Origin: Glandiceps talaboti
Lineage: Eukaryota > Hemichordata > Enteropneusta > Spengelidae
Length of the DNA: 64,000 bases
Direction of reading: 5' to 3'
Assembly (NCBI RefSeq): GCF_964340395.1
Contig: NC_135553.1
Coordinates: forward strand, 21,500,949-21,564,948
Both the position numbers and the translations under genes were made by a program. The notes below the pieces were generated by a model. It was given only the letters and a program-made list of their open reading frames with translations, had not been told where the DNA came from and searched no databases. This document shows, piece by piece, positions 41,201-53,200 of this stretch (positions within the stretch are counted from its first letter, which is position 1; each line of letters begins with the position of its first letter).

Positions 41201-44200
41201 ACAAACAAAAACAAACAAACAAGTAAGTAAACAAACAAACAAACAAACAAACAAAATAACCTGACAAATGAGTAGATACATACATGAGTAAACGACAACA
41301 AACCAACAAACAACCAAACACTGTTTGTTTGTTTACAGTGTTTGGTTGTTCGTTGGTTTGTTGTCGTTTACTCATGTATGTATCTACTCATTTGTCAGGT
41401 TATTTTGTTTGTTTATTTGTTTGTTTTTGTTTTTTGTTTGTTTTTGTTTTTTGTTTGTTTACTTGTATGTTTATTTTGTTTTGTTTATATTTGTAAACAG
41501 AACTAAATGAGCCTGAGCACCCTGTGGTCTAGGTTGGTACGTCATTGGGGTCGTTGGCCGTTTGTTACAAATCACACCAGCTTACCTACATTGTAGAATC
41601 CCTAAAGTATTCTCATGAAGTAGTAAAAGCCTAAAAGGAAAGGCTTTGAATCTATTACCAGAGATTAGTTCTTATATGTGTACAGTAGTGAACTGTTTGT
41701 ACAGAACAATGCAGACCGGACTTCTACTAAGACTGTGTTGCCATTGGGCATAGCGGTTTCCATTGAAGAGAGGAAAATTATTGAAGCTAGAGGTACATCG
41801 CGTGACAATTTCCAATTTCCAGTAAATAGTGAAAACAGCTAGCTGTGTATAGAGTGACGGTTTCAATTGTATAATGACAGAATACTTACAGAATGTACTT
41901 GTTGCATGGTGACAGCCTACTAGTGTGGAGAGCCAGTCTCAAGGAGAATCTGAAAACATGCCTCACTATCTCCTTTAGAGTGTGTTGATATTACAGACGT
42001 ATAACACTTAGTAATTCTCAAAACACTACTCAAACGGCATTTACGAATAAATTTGATGTGAAATGACATTTTGATTGTTAATGAGTGATTAATAGATATT
42101 ACATGTATTGTTTCTCATAAGGTATGTGTGACTTTGGCTATATTGATTACATTCCACTTATTAATTCTTGATTCATTCAGTTAGCCCTTTATTCATTAAT
42201 GTATGTTTAATACCCATTCTTCCACTCACTCACTCACTCACTCACTCACTCACTCACTCACTCACTCACTCACTCACTCACTCACTCACTCACTCACTCA
42301 CTCACTCACTCACTCACTCACCTTGTTGATCCATCCATCCGTCCATGAATCCTTCCGTCCATCCCTCCATCCATCCATCTGTTCATCCATCCATCTGTTC
42401 ATCCATCCATCCATCCATCCATCCATCCATCCATCCATCCATCCATCTGTTTGTTTGCCCATCCATCCATCCGTCCGTCTGTCTGTCCGTCCAGTGAGCC
42501 ATCCATCCATCCATCCATCCATCCATCCATCCATCCATCGTATATCAATAAAAGAACTACACTTGTTTGACAGTGTTGTGTTTAGTATCAAAAACTGTCC
42601 CAAACTCCAACCAGTATAATCACAATTACAAACTTTAATACGAAAAACATAATCCTCTGACTATATAATAGCTCTATAATTTGTTTAAAGTGCACTCTTA
42701 GTAAAGGTACTCCAGACATATGTTAACACAGTCAACCATATAAAAGTCAGATATCAAAGAGTGATGTAATCCTTTGATGAGACATAGAGTCCTTGGAACT
42801 CACTTCCTGTGTAGAGTTTCACAATGACTCACAAACGATTACTTCTAATAGTTAAAAACATAAACCTGACTAAAACTGCCCTCAAGACAACATACTAGTA
42901 TCTCCCAGTTTCTTCCAGTCTCCAGACCTCCTGCAGTGTGCTGATAAGCCAACAGTTAGTTATTATGTAAACGGTGTCTATGAAAGTAACTGTACATGTA
43001 TTTCAGGAAATGATGTTTCGTTTCATTTCCACTCTTTGTTATTTTGATAAACTTCATACACAGCTCAGCTAGACCATACAATGTACACCCTGAAATAGTA
43101 TTTTGAGAATTAAGATTAGTGTAATATACAGTTTAAACATTTTTTATGGTTACCAAAATTTTAAGGGTATAAAATAACATTAAGTTATCAGATATGTATG
43201 TAGGTGTCAAGGTGTAATGTTTGGTGTTGAAAGGGGCACAAACTGAGTTTTTACACATTTGGGATGTAATTTATTGCATATTAAAAGTACTTACAGTATT
43301 CTACTCACTTTAACATATACTTAATCATCCCTTGCAGTGACTGAACTCAAATCTGGTATTAGGATTATTTATAAATGGTCCAATGACTTGTAAGTTGTAT
43401 GTATTGAGAAATGTACAGAAACCCCCTATTCTGCAATCAATTGTTTTAACAATGTTGGAACACAAATAGTAATGTCGTAGAACTTGGAAGGCATGCATCG
43501 ACATAATATTATACTAGTCTAGTTTTATCTGTGTTGTTTTGTAAGTATTTTCACATAAGGGAAAAGATAATAAACTCAGCTTGTAGACATGTGTCTGTGG
43601 GTTTGTGCTGTCATAGATAGAACTAATGGATCTAGTCTGGACTGATGGACTTATCTCAGACACAGCTGTGTAGCCCTTTTCATACAGGTATAACTGGTCA
43701 CATTACATGATAGGTGTCCTGCAACAGGTGTTCATAAAATCCTACTGGGTCACATACATGTACATGTATAGGAATTTGTCAACACTTTAATAGGATGATT
43801 TGGTTCTTACACAATGAGCAGATGAAGTCCCTATCAGTATGCCCTCTAATGATAGCCAAATTTGTTGTTGTGAGTCAAAATGATAAAACTGGCATTTCTT
43901 GTGAGTCACCACATAGAAAGAGATAGGGGAACACCAAATTTTGGTGCGTCACTAGAAATTGTGTGCATCAGTGGTGTGTCAAATTGGCTTAGAGGGCACA
44001 CTGGTCCCTCTACAGATTAAGTTGAAGTTCACTGCAGTGTCACCATTGGTACAGAAAATGTCTGATATGTGATATACAAGTGTCTGTTGTTTTAGTGCAA
44101 GGTAGGAGGACATGTGTTGAAGTGATACCCCTCAGCATCCCTTACATCCTTTTAGTAGTTGGTATTAATTACCACATATATGAAATACTTGATGGAAAGG

Positions 44201-47200
44201 ATAGGAAGTCTCTACAAATCTCATATTGCATTGAGTATGTAGGTATGAAATTCTTCATAGTAATGTGAACCTGTATGCGTTATTTGTTCAGTGAATCATT
44301 ACCGGTACCACATTTTTAAAGATCTGTTGTTTTTCATAAACAACGTATTTTCTGTATCAGCCCCTGTTAATGTTATTGCAATGGTAGTGTGTCCTGTCCT
44401 TAAATAGAGAAGTGAATGAAAGACATATTAAATCACTAGTTTCATGTCACTGAAACTGGACTCTGAGCAACACCAAAGATAATCTATCCTACTGGACTTG
44501 CTGTTTGTTTTAAATGTGACAACAGTTTCACGTCCTATCCTGGACGCTTCTTCAGGTCGACTGATGATCTAATGACAGATGGTTGGTGACACCTGACAGA
44601 GTAGAATTGTCATGTGATGATGAAAACCGTTGAGGATTTTTTACTAATCACAGTATTGTATGCGTCTGTCAAGTTATGACGTAGTCCCACTCCCCTGTTA
44701 AGAGAAGGCTCCTCCTGTTTAACATATATGGCCTCCTTTACCGCTATTTGGAACCACCTGTGTTCTTTGTCCAATATAACTACATCGTTCTTGTCAAAGG
44801 AGTGGTTCACACTGTTAGGTGTGTATTCACTGTCGAGTTCCCAACACCGGATGAAGTTACTCTTCTACGAAAGGTTGCAGTAATTTTAGAATACTGCCAA
44901 CTTTAATAATAACATGTGTGTGTTGTAATACCAGTGGAAGTCTTTGACAGTGTGATATTGTACAGCTGGTAGTATTCCGTATTACCTTACACTACCTTAG
45001 TGACTGCAGTCAGAATTTTGACTGGTTTGTAGCTAGCTGACTACAGCTGTTGTAGAATGTATTTATACGAAAATGTAGTGTGCACGAAATATTCAACTTT
45101 AGGACAGTAAAAGATAAATAAAGTGAGCAGTTCACTTTTCCTATTACAGTCACTGTTTGTATAGCTTTGGAAGGTTACAATTGGAATATCTCAGGGGTAC
45201 AGATCTGAGATGTTTTCTTGAGCAAAACATCCCACAAGATTTGAAAAAGTAGTTGAAAATATAAATCTGATGAAAATCTGATATTTTAGATAAGTTACTG
45301 TTATGTAGTTGTTTCCATTTCGATCTCATCACCTTTATTTGCTTTAAATAATCACAAAATTGTGTTATATGTTTGCATAAATTGTATTAATATGTTTGCA
45401 TTAAAAACAAATTTGTAGATTGCTGCTCTGTATGGTGGTTGTTTTTTGCCAGCTGGGCGACACTTTTGACATAAAATCATAAATTTTAATTTTAAACCAC
45501 AATGTTGATATCAGTTAATATCTAATGATTACATGTATGTCTGTGATGTCTGTCCAAAATTAATTCTAAATTTGCGAAAAATTCAGCAAAAAATAAGAAC
45601 TTTGTCCCGTGAAGGAAGTACTTGATACTGAAGAAGATACATGAAAATGTCCTGTATCCAGTGATTTGCATAAGACTGTACTCTAGTGTAGTGAACAAGT
45701 ACATATAGTTGATAATATTTACACAGGTCTTGTTCCATTTTGGAGACCCCTAGGTGATGTATTGTTATATTGCTACAGGGTATAGTTATTATTTGTTTTC
45801 ATAGTAATAATAATGAGTGGGTTTGTTGATCTAAGGTGTGACCTCTGACCTGTTAGAGTAGTAGGAGTCACCCTTCCTGACCTTGGTGGAGATTTGAGAG
45901 GAACTCTTCTTCCTGTTTAACATGTAACATGTTTAGTTTTTCCTCTGATTGTACTTTCCTAGATCAGATGAGTTTTTACTGAACTATACAGGGTATGCTA
46001 AAAGCCAAACATCAACCCACACAGACTCAAGTTCATTTGCATTTCCCTTTTGTATAGCTTGATTTGCAGTGGGAGTGGCAGGAAGAAGCGAGATGAGAGT
46101 TTCAATGTAACATAACAAGTAGGCTTGTTGTAATTCTGTAGTTGTGTTTCCACTCGACACACACAGGTATCATACAGTTTGCAGACTTTGAAGCCATCAT
46201 GACTGAAGCAATGGCACAGACGACCAACTGGGGCAGCCTAAAGACACAAGTCAGCGGATACGTTGGTATTGATACGATTCAAGAACAGATTCGCAGGAAA
46301 GCCCTGAAGAAAGGATTTGAATTTAATGTAATGGTAGTCGGTGAGTATACAGGAGTAGTGGTGTATCTTTTATGATTGAGGCCTAGCATCCCGACAATTA
46401 CCAGTTGACCTCCAATGTCAAAAGTCAAAATGTAATTGTTCCCATGTGTATTATTGTCTGGGGATGTAGCATTCAAGTCTTATACAAGTGTTCTTATATA
46501 GTGTATTAAAAGTTAATGAAGCATACATTTGGTAGAAGAAGTTCATCACAATGTCTTTAGTACAGTTTGAACCCCCTGACTACGTACAGACATGAGGAAA
46601 AATTTGGCACCTTTATTTTATGACGTTTAAAGTATAAAGACTCTATTATTTTGTGTTGACATATTTAAAATAGGGTTACTTTTATGATATGTGGAAAAGG
46701 GAGACTAACCAGTAGATTAACCAATAGTGCATGAAAATAAATTGTGGTGAAATAACTGTCGTGAAAAAATTCCAGGTCATGAAATCTAAGTTTGTATTTG
46801 CATTTATGTTTAGAATCAACTTTCATATCCATGATTCTGTCTATCTGTTTTGTGTTAGAAACAAATGAAAGACTATATTTAAATATGTGTTATGAATTTT
46901 GTAGTATGGTAAATTAGTTGGATTATATATTAAGTGTAAGTGAAGGATTCCTATACATTTGATATGTAATTACAGTGCAGTGAAGCAAGACCACCATTGC
47001 TTTAAAATTCAACATTACATTCTACTATAAAACCATAGCCATTGAATTGTCTGGTCAAACATTATATCCTGCTAATCTTATGTAAACTGTTAACTGACTA
47101 ATCCAAAGAGTTTCAGTTTCATAAGTTTTAATTCCATGATGTCCAAATTTGGTCCAACATATGTATATGACCCAAACTACTTACCTAGTAGTAGTGGTGA

Positions 47201-50200
47201 CTGTAAATAAACACGGTTTCATAAACTCAAAAAAAAACACCTTCAAAGGATTTCTTTGGAGGTATGAACTCAGCTAAATCATTATGTAAATTATACCTTT
47301 GTGCTGACTTGGATCAAACACTGTCTGAAAAAAATGTGTCCTTGTATCTCATTTCTCCATATCTGTTAATTTTGACTAGTCTTGTCATATTTATAATTGC
47401 ATGACTTAAAGTCTTCACCTCCAAGGAAATTCAAAATTTGTGCTTCGCCATTTTGTTTCACTGTAGAAAACGTTGTAGTAAACACTGAGCACAGGGAAGT
47501 AGAGCTGACCACATCCTTCTATTACATATACTTGGTACAATGGTTAAGTGAGAAAGGATGTTTGGCAATTAAACCACAATAGCTATTTTCTCAGCCTATA
47601 TTTGACTCTGACTGAATACACTTACCATAGGAACACTCCCCTACAGCACAAATATACATACACATCTGATACTAGGTAACACAGTAGTCTTGTTCCTATA
47701 TATACCAGGCATTGCATTAGGATTCCTACGACCACCTCCACTCACATATAGGGAAAGTTGTTATTCTAGCACAAAAATCTGTGATAGAGATACAAACTCA
47801 AACTTTAGTTAGGCTTTTCCAGCTGTGAAAAAAATCTTTGCAAATTACGTGATTAATAATTCAGTTAAACTTTGACTGGGATGTATTTGATATGAATTTG
47901 AATAAAGTAGTTGATAAGAATATAACTAGATATTAATGTGTGGATCAAACAGTGCGTTCACTTTTGAACCTAATAGCAACAGATCTTGCAATCAAAGGTG
48001 ATATTCAGTGTTAGAATTTCTTGTATTTGTATTATAGAATATACAGGTGTACATTTTGAAAGAACTGTAAATAAAACGTAGTTATTCTCAAGGACATTCT
48101 GAATGTAAAGTACCCCCTCCCCCACCCCCAACTTTACATTTGGCTGTCTATATAATTAATTGATTGATTTGTGGTTTTCAGTTATAAGAATTTGCAGGAT
48201 ATGTAATTCTACATATTTGTATCTTTATACAGGGGCCAGTGGACTTGGCAAGTCAACTTTGGTCAATAGTTTATTCAAAGCTAAGATCAGTAGAAGGGCG
48301 TGTGCCACAGAAGAAGACAGGACACCTATCATTCCAAAAACTGTACAGATCAAATCAATCAGCCATGGTGAGTACCAAAAAACTGTACAAATCAAATCAA
48401 TCAGCCATGGTGAGTACCAAAAAACTGTACAAATCAAATCAATCAGCCATGGTGAGTACCAAAAAACTGTACAAATCAAATCAATCAGCCATGGTGAGTA
48501 TCAAAAACTGTACAAATCAAATCAATCAGCCATGGTGAGTATCAAAAACTGTACAAATCAAATCAATCAGCCATGGTGAGTACCAAAAACTGTACAAATC
48601 AAATCAATCAGCCATGGTGAGTATCAAAAACTGTACAAATCAAATCAATCAGCCATGGTGAGTATCAAAAACTGTACAAATCAAATCAATCAGCCATGGT
48701 GAGTATCAAAAACTGTACAAATCAAATCAATCAGCCATGGTGAGTATCAAAAACTGTACAAATCAAATCAATCAGCCATGGTGAGTACCAAAAACTGTAC
48801 AAATCAAATCAATCAGCCATGGTGAGTACCAAAAACTGTACAAATCAAATCAATTAGCCATGGTGAATATCAAAAAACTGTACAAATCAAATCAATCAGC
48901 CATGGTGAGTATGAAAAACTGTACAAATCAAATCAATCAGCCATGGTGAGTACCAAAAACTGTACAAATCAAATCAATCAGCCATGGTGAATATCAAAAA
49001 CTGTACAAATCAAATCAATCAGCCATGGTGAGTACCAAAATCAATCAGCCATGGTGAGTACCAAAAACTGTACAAATCAAATCAATCAGCCATGGTGAGT
49101 ACCAAAAACTGTACAAATCAAATCAATCAGCCATGGTGAGTACCTGAAACTAAAACCAAAACTTTGTGGTTTGTTTTATTGCTTGATTTATACATAAATC
49201 ATTGTACTTCCGTTTTTTCTTGTAGACCATGTTATTCTGTAGACTATTGTTAGTATTAAGCCACACTAGCAGCAACTGGAATGTTTTTGAAACTGTTTTG
49301 TTAGATATAATGACGTGAATAGAAAAAAACACCATAAAGTTTAGAGGGCCGTAAGCTGAGTTTATAGCTATACAAAGTATTTTTGGTGCTCATGACCTTC
49401 TACTTACAGGAAGGAGATCACCACTTCAGGAAATAAAGACATTTCTGTAAACTTTAAGTTCTGCCGAGTCATTTCATGACTTCACAATATAAATAAGGAA
49501 TAAATACTCTTGACTCTTAAAGCTTAAATTAGTACCTTCAGATAAATATTCATGAATGTGTATTGTTCATCTAATACATATGTGCTAACTCTCACAAGAC
49601 AATACTAGATGACTGCTAGGACAATGAATGTGAAACCAGTTTTAATTTGGGGGTTTCTTGGCAGTTCTGTGAAATTTATGTGATGTTAAATCAAGAAATG
49701 ACCCTTCAAAACCCAGAATTTATGAAAATGTCTTTATTTCCGGGAGTGGTGTTCCTCTTAACCATCACTTGCTATCACCAAAACTTAAACGTGGTATTTA
49801 GGCTTAAAAATATTTCTGCCACTTTAAAAAAAAGATATCTTTTAATTTAGATGTGTATGGTGATTTCATTGCAAAGTATAATTACTCTAATGCTGCCTTT
49901 TCTTTCAGTTATTGAAGAAAAAAGTGTGAAGTTAAAGTTGACAGTGACAGATACTCCAGGGTTTGGTGACCATATCAATAATGAAAACTGGTAAGTTTGA
50001 TATTCAGCCAAAAAATTTGATTTTAATTATTATATTTAGGTAGTATGCAACCTTGGGGACAGAATTCCCTACAAAATCACACTTTTCCATATGGAAGCTT
50101 GTTCCTTTTCTGTCGAAATAATGGGTCCACCATCTTGTTTTCATGGAAATCAGCAATCGGTTTTTCCTAATTGCGTACTTTAACACAGTATTTGACAGCC

Positions 50201-53200
50201 ATATTGGATTGTAAAATGACGAAATATTGACATCTAATCATTTTGACCTCTATTACAAAAATTTGTATGGTGACCCCCCCCCCCCCCCCCCCAGGTTTGA
50301 TTTATTGATCATTACTGAGAAAAGGTTGGGGTTTTCTTGAATGAAGTAACAGCAAAAGTTTGATTTCCAAGGCACAATCTACAAAACTTAAAACTTAAAA
50401 CAGTAGGTTTCTTCATCAAAACCGTCCCCATACAAATAGTTTTAGATTTGACAAAATTTGGGGCAGGTTATTTCCCACTGTCCTTTCGTATATGTAAAAT
50501 TATTTGACACAGTTGTCAAGGCAACGTTGACAGTTATAAATGTGACCAATACCCACAACATAATTTGATAAGCTGACAGCTGTCAGCTGCAAACTGTCAG
50601 TCTTGTTCACTCTGATAGAGGGCGCTGTTTACTATCAATTGCAAACTGTCAGTCTTGTTCACTCTAAAATAGATGTCAATTATCAATCTTTCAGTGTAGC
50701 TCAATCTATTTCAAAAGAAAGTCAAATCTTATGATGTACTTTCAATGTGTTTTCATTTTTTTTCTAGCTGGTTGCCGATTATAGAATACATCAATGATCA
50801 ATATGAGAAATATTTATGTGAGGAAATTAGCGTAAATCGTAAAAGATATATTCCTGATACAAGAGTACATTGTTGTCTGTACTTCATAGCACCAACAGGA
50901 CACAGGTATGCTTGTATTTATGTTTATCATCACCCCGGTATCAATCCGTAAAGGGAATGGATACTTTGTAAATTCACTATGTTCAATAAAAATTGGATGT
51001 TAGAAAATGAGATAAAATGCATTGGTTTCATTTGCTTTCACTTGTGAGTACATAGACTGAGAGATCCAGTCTTGTGTGTGTGTGTGCTTATGTAACCCAA
51101 GCTCCAACCTTTTGGTTCTTTGAACGTAGGTTACATAAACGGAAAGAAGGACTGGATCTTTCAATCTAATCACTATAAAGGTGGCATCAGTGTGAACTTA
51201 AAGCGGATGTGACTTATAAAGCAGATACGATGTATGGGCCTTGCAAGGCAACAACCATTAAAAGTGTGTAGTTTACTCTTTCTAGTGTTGTTATTATTTG
51301 ATAACAATACAAGCAGTTGACAATAAGTTTAATGGAAGTTCCCTACCAAGGCCTGTACCTAAGTTCAGATCATTGCCAACTCCATACTCGTAAATAAAAG
51401 TGATTGAAACCAATTGCTTTCACCTCATTTTAAAATCCAAGTTTGTATTTAAACATAGTGAATTCACAAATATCCCTTTTATAAATCTACTTCTATTACA
51501 TAGCACACCGTATTTAGACATACATATTATGCATTTGAAACACAAATTCAGCTCTTTTCATTGTACATTTTTTTGATGTTCACTCTTCAGGTTTTGATAA
51601 AAAAGAGATGTTTAAAACTTTATTTTAATGACATTTCAACCCCACATGTTAAGGTCTTCTTCAGGATCTAACAACAATAATGTGAGTGAACCAAGAATGA
51701 GTAGAATAAACCAAGCAGTTGACAGCAAAGGTTTTATGATTGATAGCAAAGGTTAGCTATTAACAGTAAAAAGTGAAAATGTTCTAAAACAACACAGTGT
51801 GAGAACAAAGATAGAAAGCAAACCACACCAAATATATGTTCACAGTTCATTTGTTCTCGGAGAGTCCTTGGAAGTTGTTGATTTTCACATCACTAAACAA
51901 ACAAGTTTGTTGTAATGTATACAGCAGAAGGTGACTCACATGGACAAAACAGTTGACATGACATGAATTTATATACCATAAACGTACATATTTTCACTAC
52001 CAGAACATTTTGAGATTTTACAAGCTTCAGCAATAGCTCTCGAAGACTAATTCTTACTAATTTTACCAGACTGGTACATTGTATTCATGTACAAGAAGGT
52101 ACTTTAGTCACTACTTATTTTTGTGTTTTTGTTTTCCAGCAAAATCAGAGAAAATAAGTCTTTTTGTGAAAATTTCCAGGTTTATAGTATACTATAGAAT
52201 AAAGACACACTACATTGAGGTGTAGAGAAAGTGTGTAAAATTCAATGATGGAAAAAACAAAATGAAGTGTTAAACTGTCTTGTGTGTGTGTTTTTTTTAT
52301 TGCAGTTTAAAACCAATTGACATAGAATTCATGAGTCGACTAGATAAATGTGTTAATATAGTACCAATTATAGCTAAAGCAGACACATTGACATTGGATG
52401 AAAGAACAGCATTTAAAAAGAAGGTACGTTGATCCCAAATGTTGAATTTCTAGTACGGTAGGTGAATACAAATAGCATGGAATAAGTAAATCAGAGCATG
52501 TTAATCTGTGACTCACAACAACAAAATTTGGCTGTCATTAGAAGGCACACTGGTAGGTGGGTGGGGTTGGGGGTGGGGTGGGTGGTGGTTACTTTCCTTT
52601 CCATACCTAACTAGATATAGATGTGTTGCCCTTTGGGTTTTGCTTTTTGGCTCTTTGGGTAAAAAAAACATGAAAAATGGATATCCATATTTTAGGTGAA
52701 AGAGTCTAAAATGGAGTCTACTGTAGTAGTATAACTGTATTCTCAATATGTTTGGTGTCAAATGGAGTGTACTTTTCTGTATCCCTATTTACAAACACTT
52801 TAAGTGTTTTGCAAGGCAGGTGTACAATCCTGCATACAATCAGCTTTGCATTTTGGCCTCACCAGGCGTTGCATTACTGATTGTGCATGCATACAATAGT
52901 TCCGGATGGATCATACCAAATAATGTATTGTCCAAAAGTATAGAATCAATGGTTAAAATACATGTGCATGTCTAAAATGGGGTCAGGAATTTGCCTTGTA
53001 AGGGCTGCTCTCATAATTATATCATCAACCCCTTTCACAGAGTGGAGTGACACGACAGGTATGCCTTATAAGTTGTAAGGGCTGCCTCATACATAGGTGA
53101 AACCATTTCACAGAGTGGAGTGACACTACAGGTATGCCTTGTAAGGGCTGCCTCATACATAGGTGAATCCATTTCACAGAGTGGAGTGACCCGACAGGTA

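Larger units (their letters stand above)
36256..46166 (+). other. Septin intron 3 (9.9 kb)
   Basis: Holds a four-copy 86-bp minisatellite, a three-copy 50-57-bp repeat, a 400-bp palindrome, CACT/CATC microsatellites, a hAT-type MITE and a Penelope-like fragment, each listed separately. No other coding exon was recognised. Confidence 0.7.
50906..52305 (+). other. Septin intron 7
   Basis: A 1.4-kb intron containing an imperfect inverted repeat (51058-51165), a short segment near 51600-51690 resembling non-coding Penelope-like ends (CTTCTTCAGGATC), and the second TA-site MITE copy. Confidence 0.65.

Noticed and set aside
48160-48579. 139-codon frame reading through the donor array as a protein repeat
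   Set aside because: It starts upstream of the true acceptor and runs into intron sequence. The main product uses the 48368 donor, since only that restores the conserved septin sequence. In-frame use of donors 2-4 is treated as a hypothesis in the findings.
48335-49145. CRISPR-like look of a regular 41-bp array
   Set aside because: There are no variable spacers. The whole unit is repeated, and it derives from the adjoining septin exon in a eukaryotic gene.
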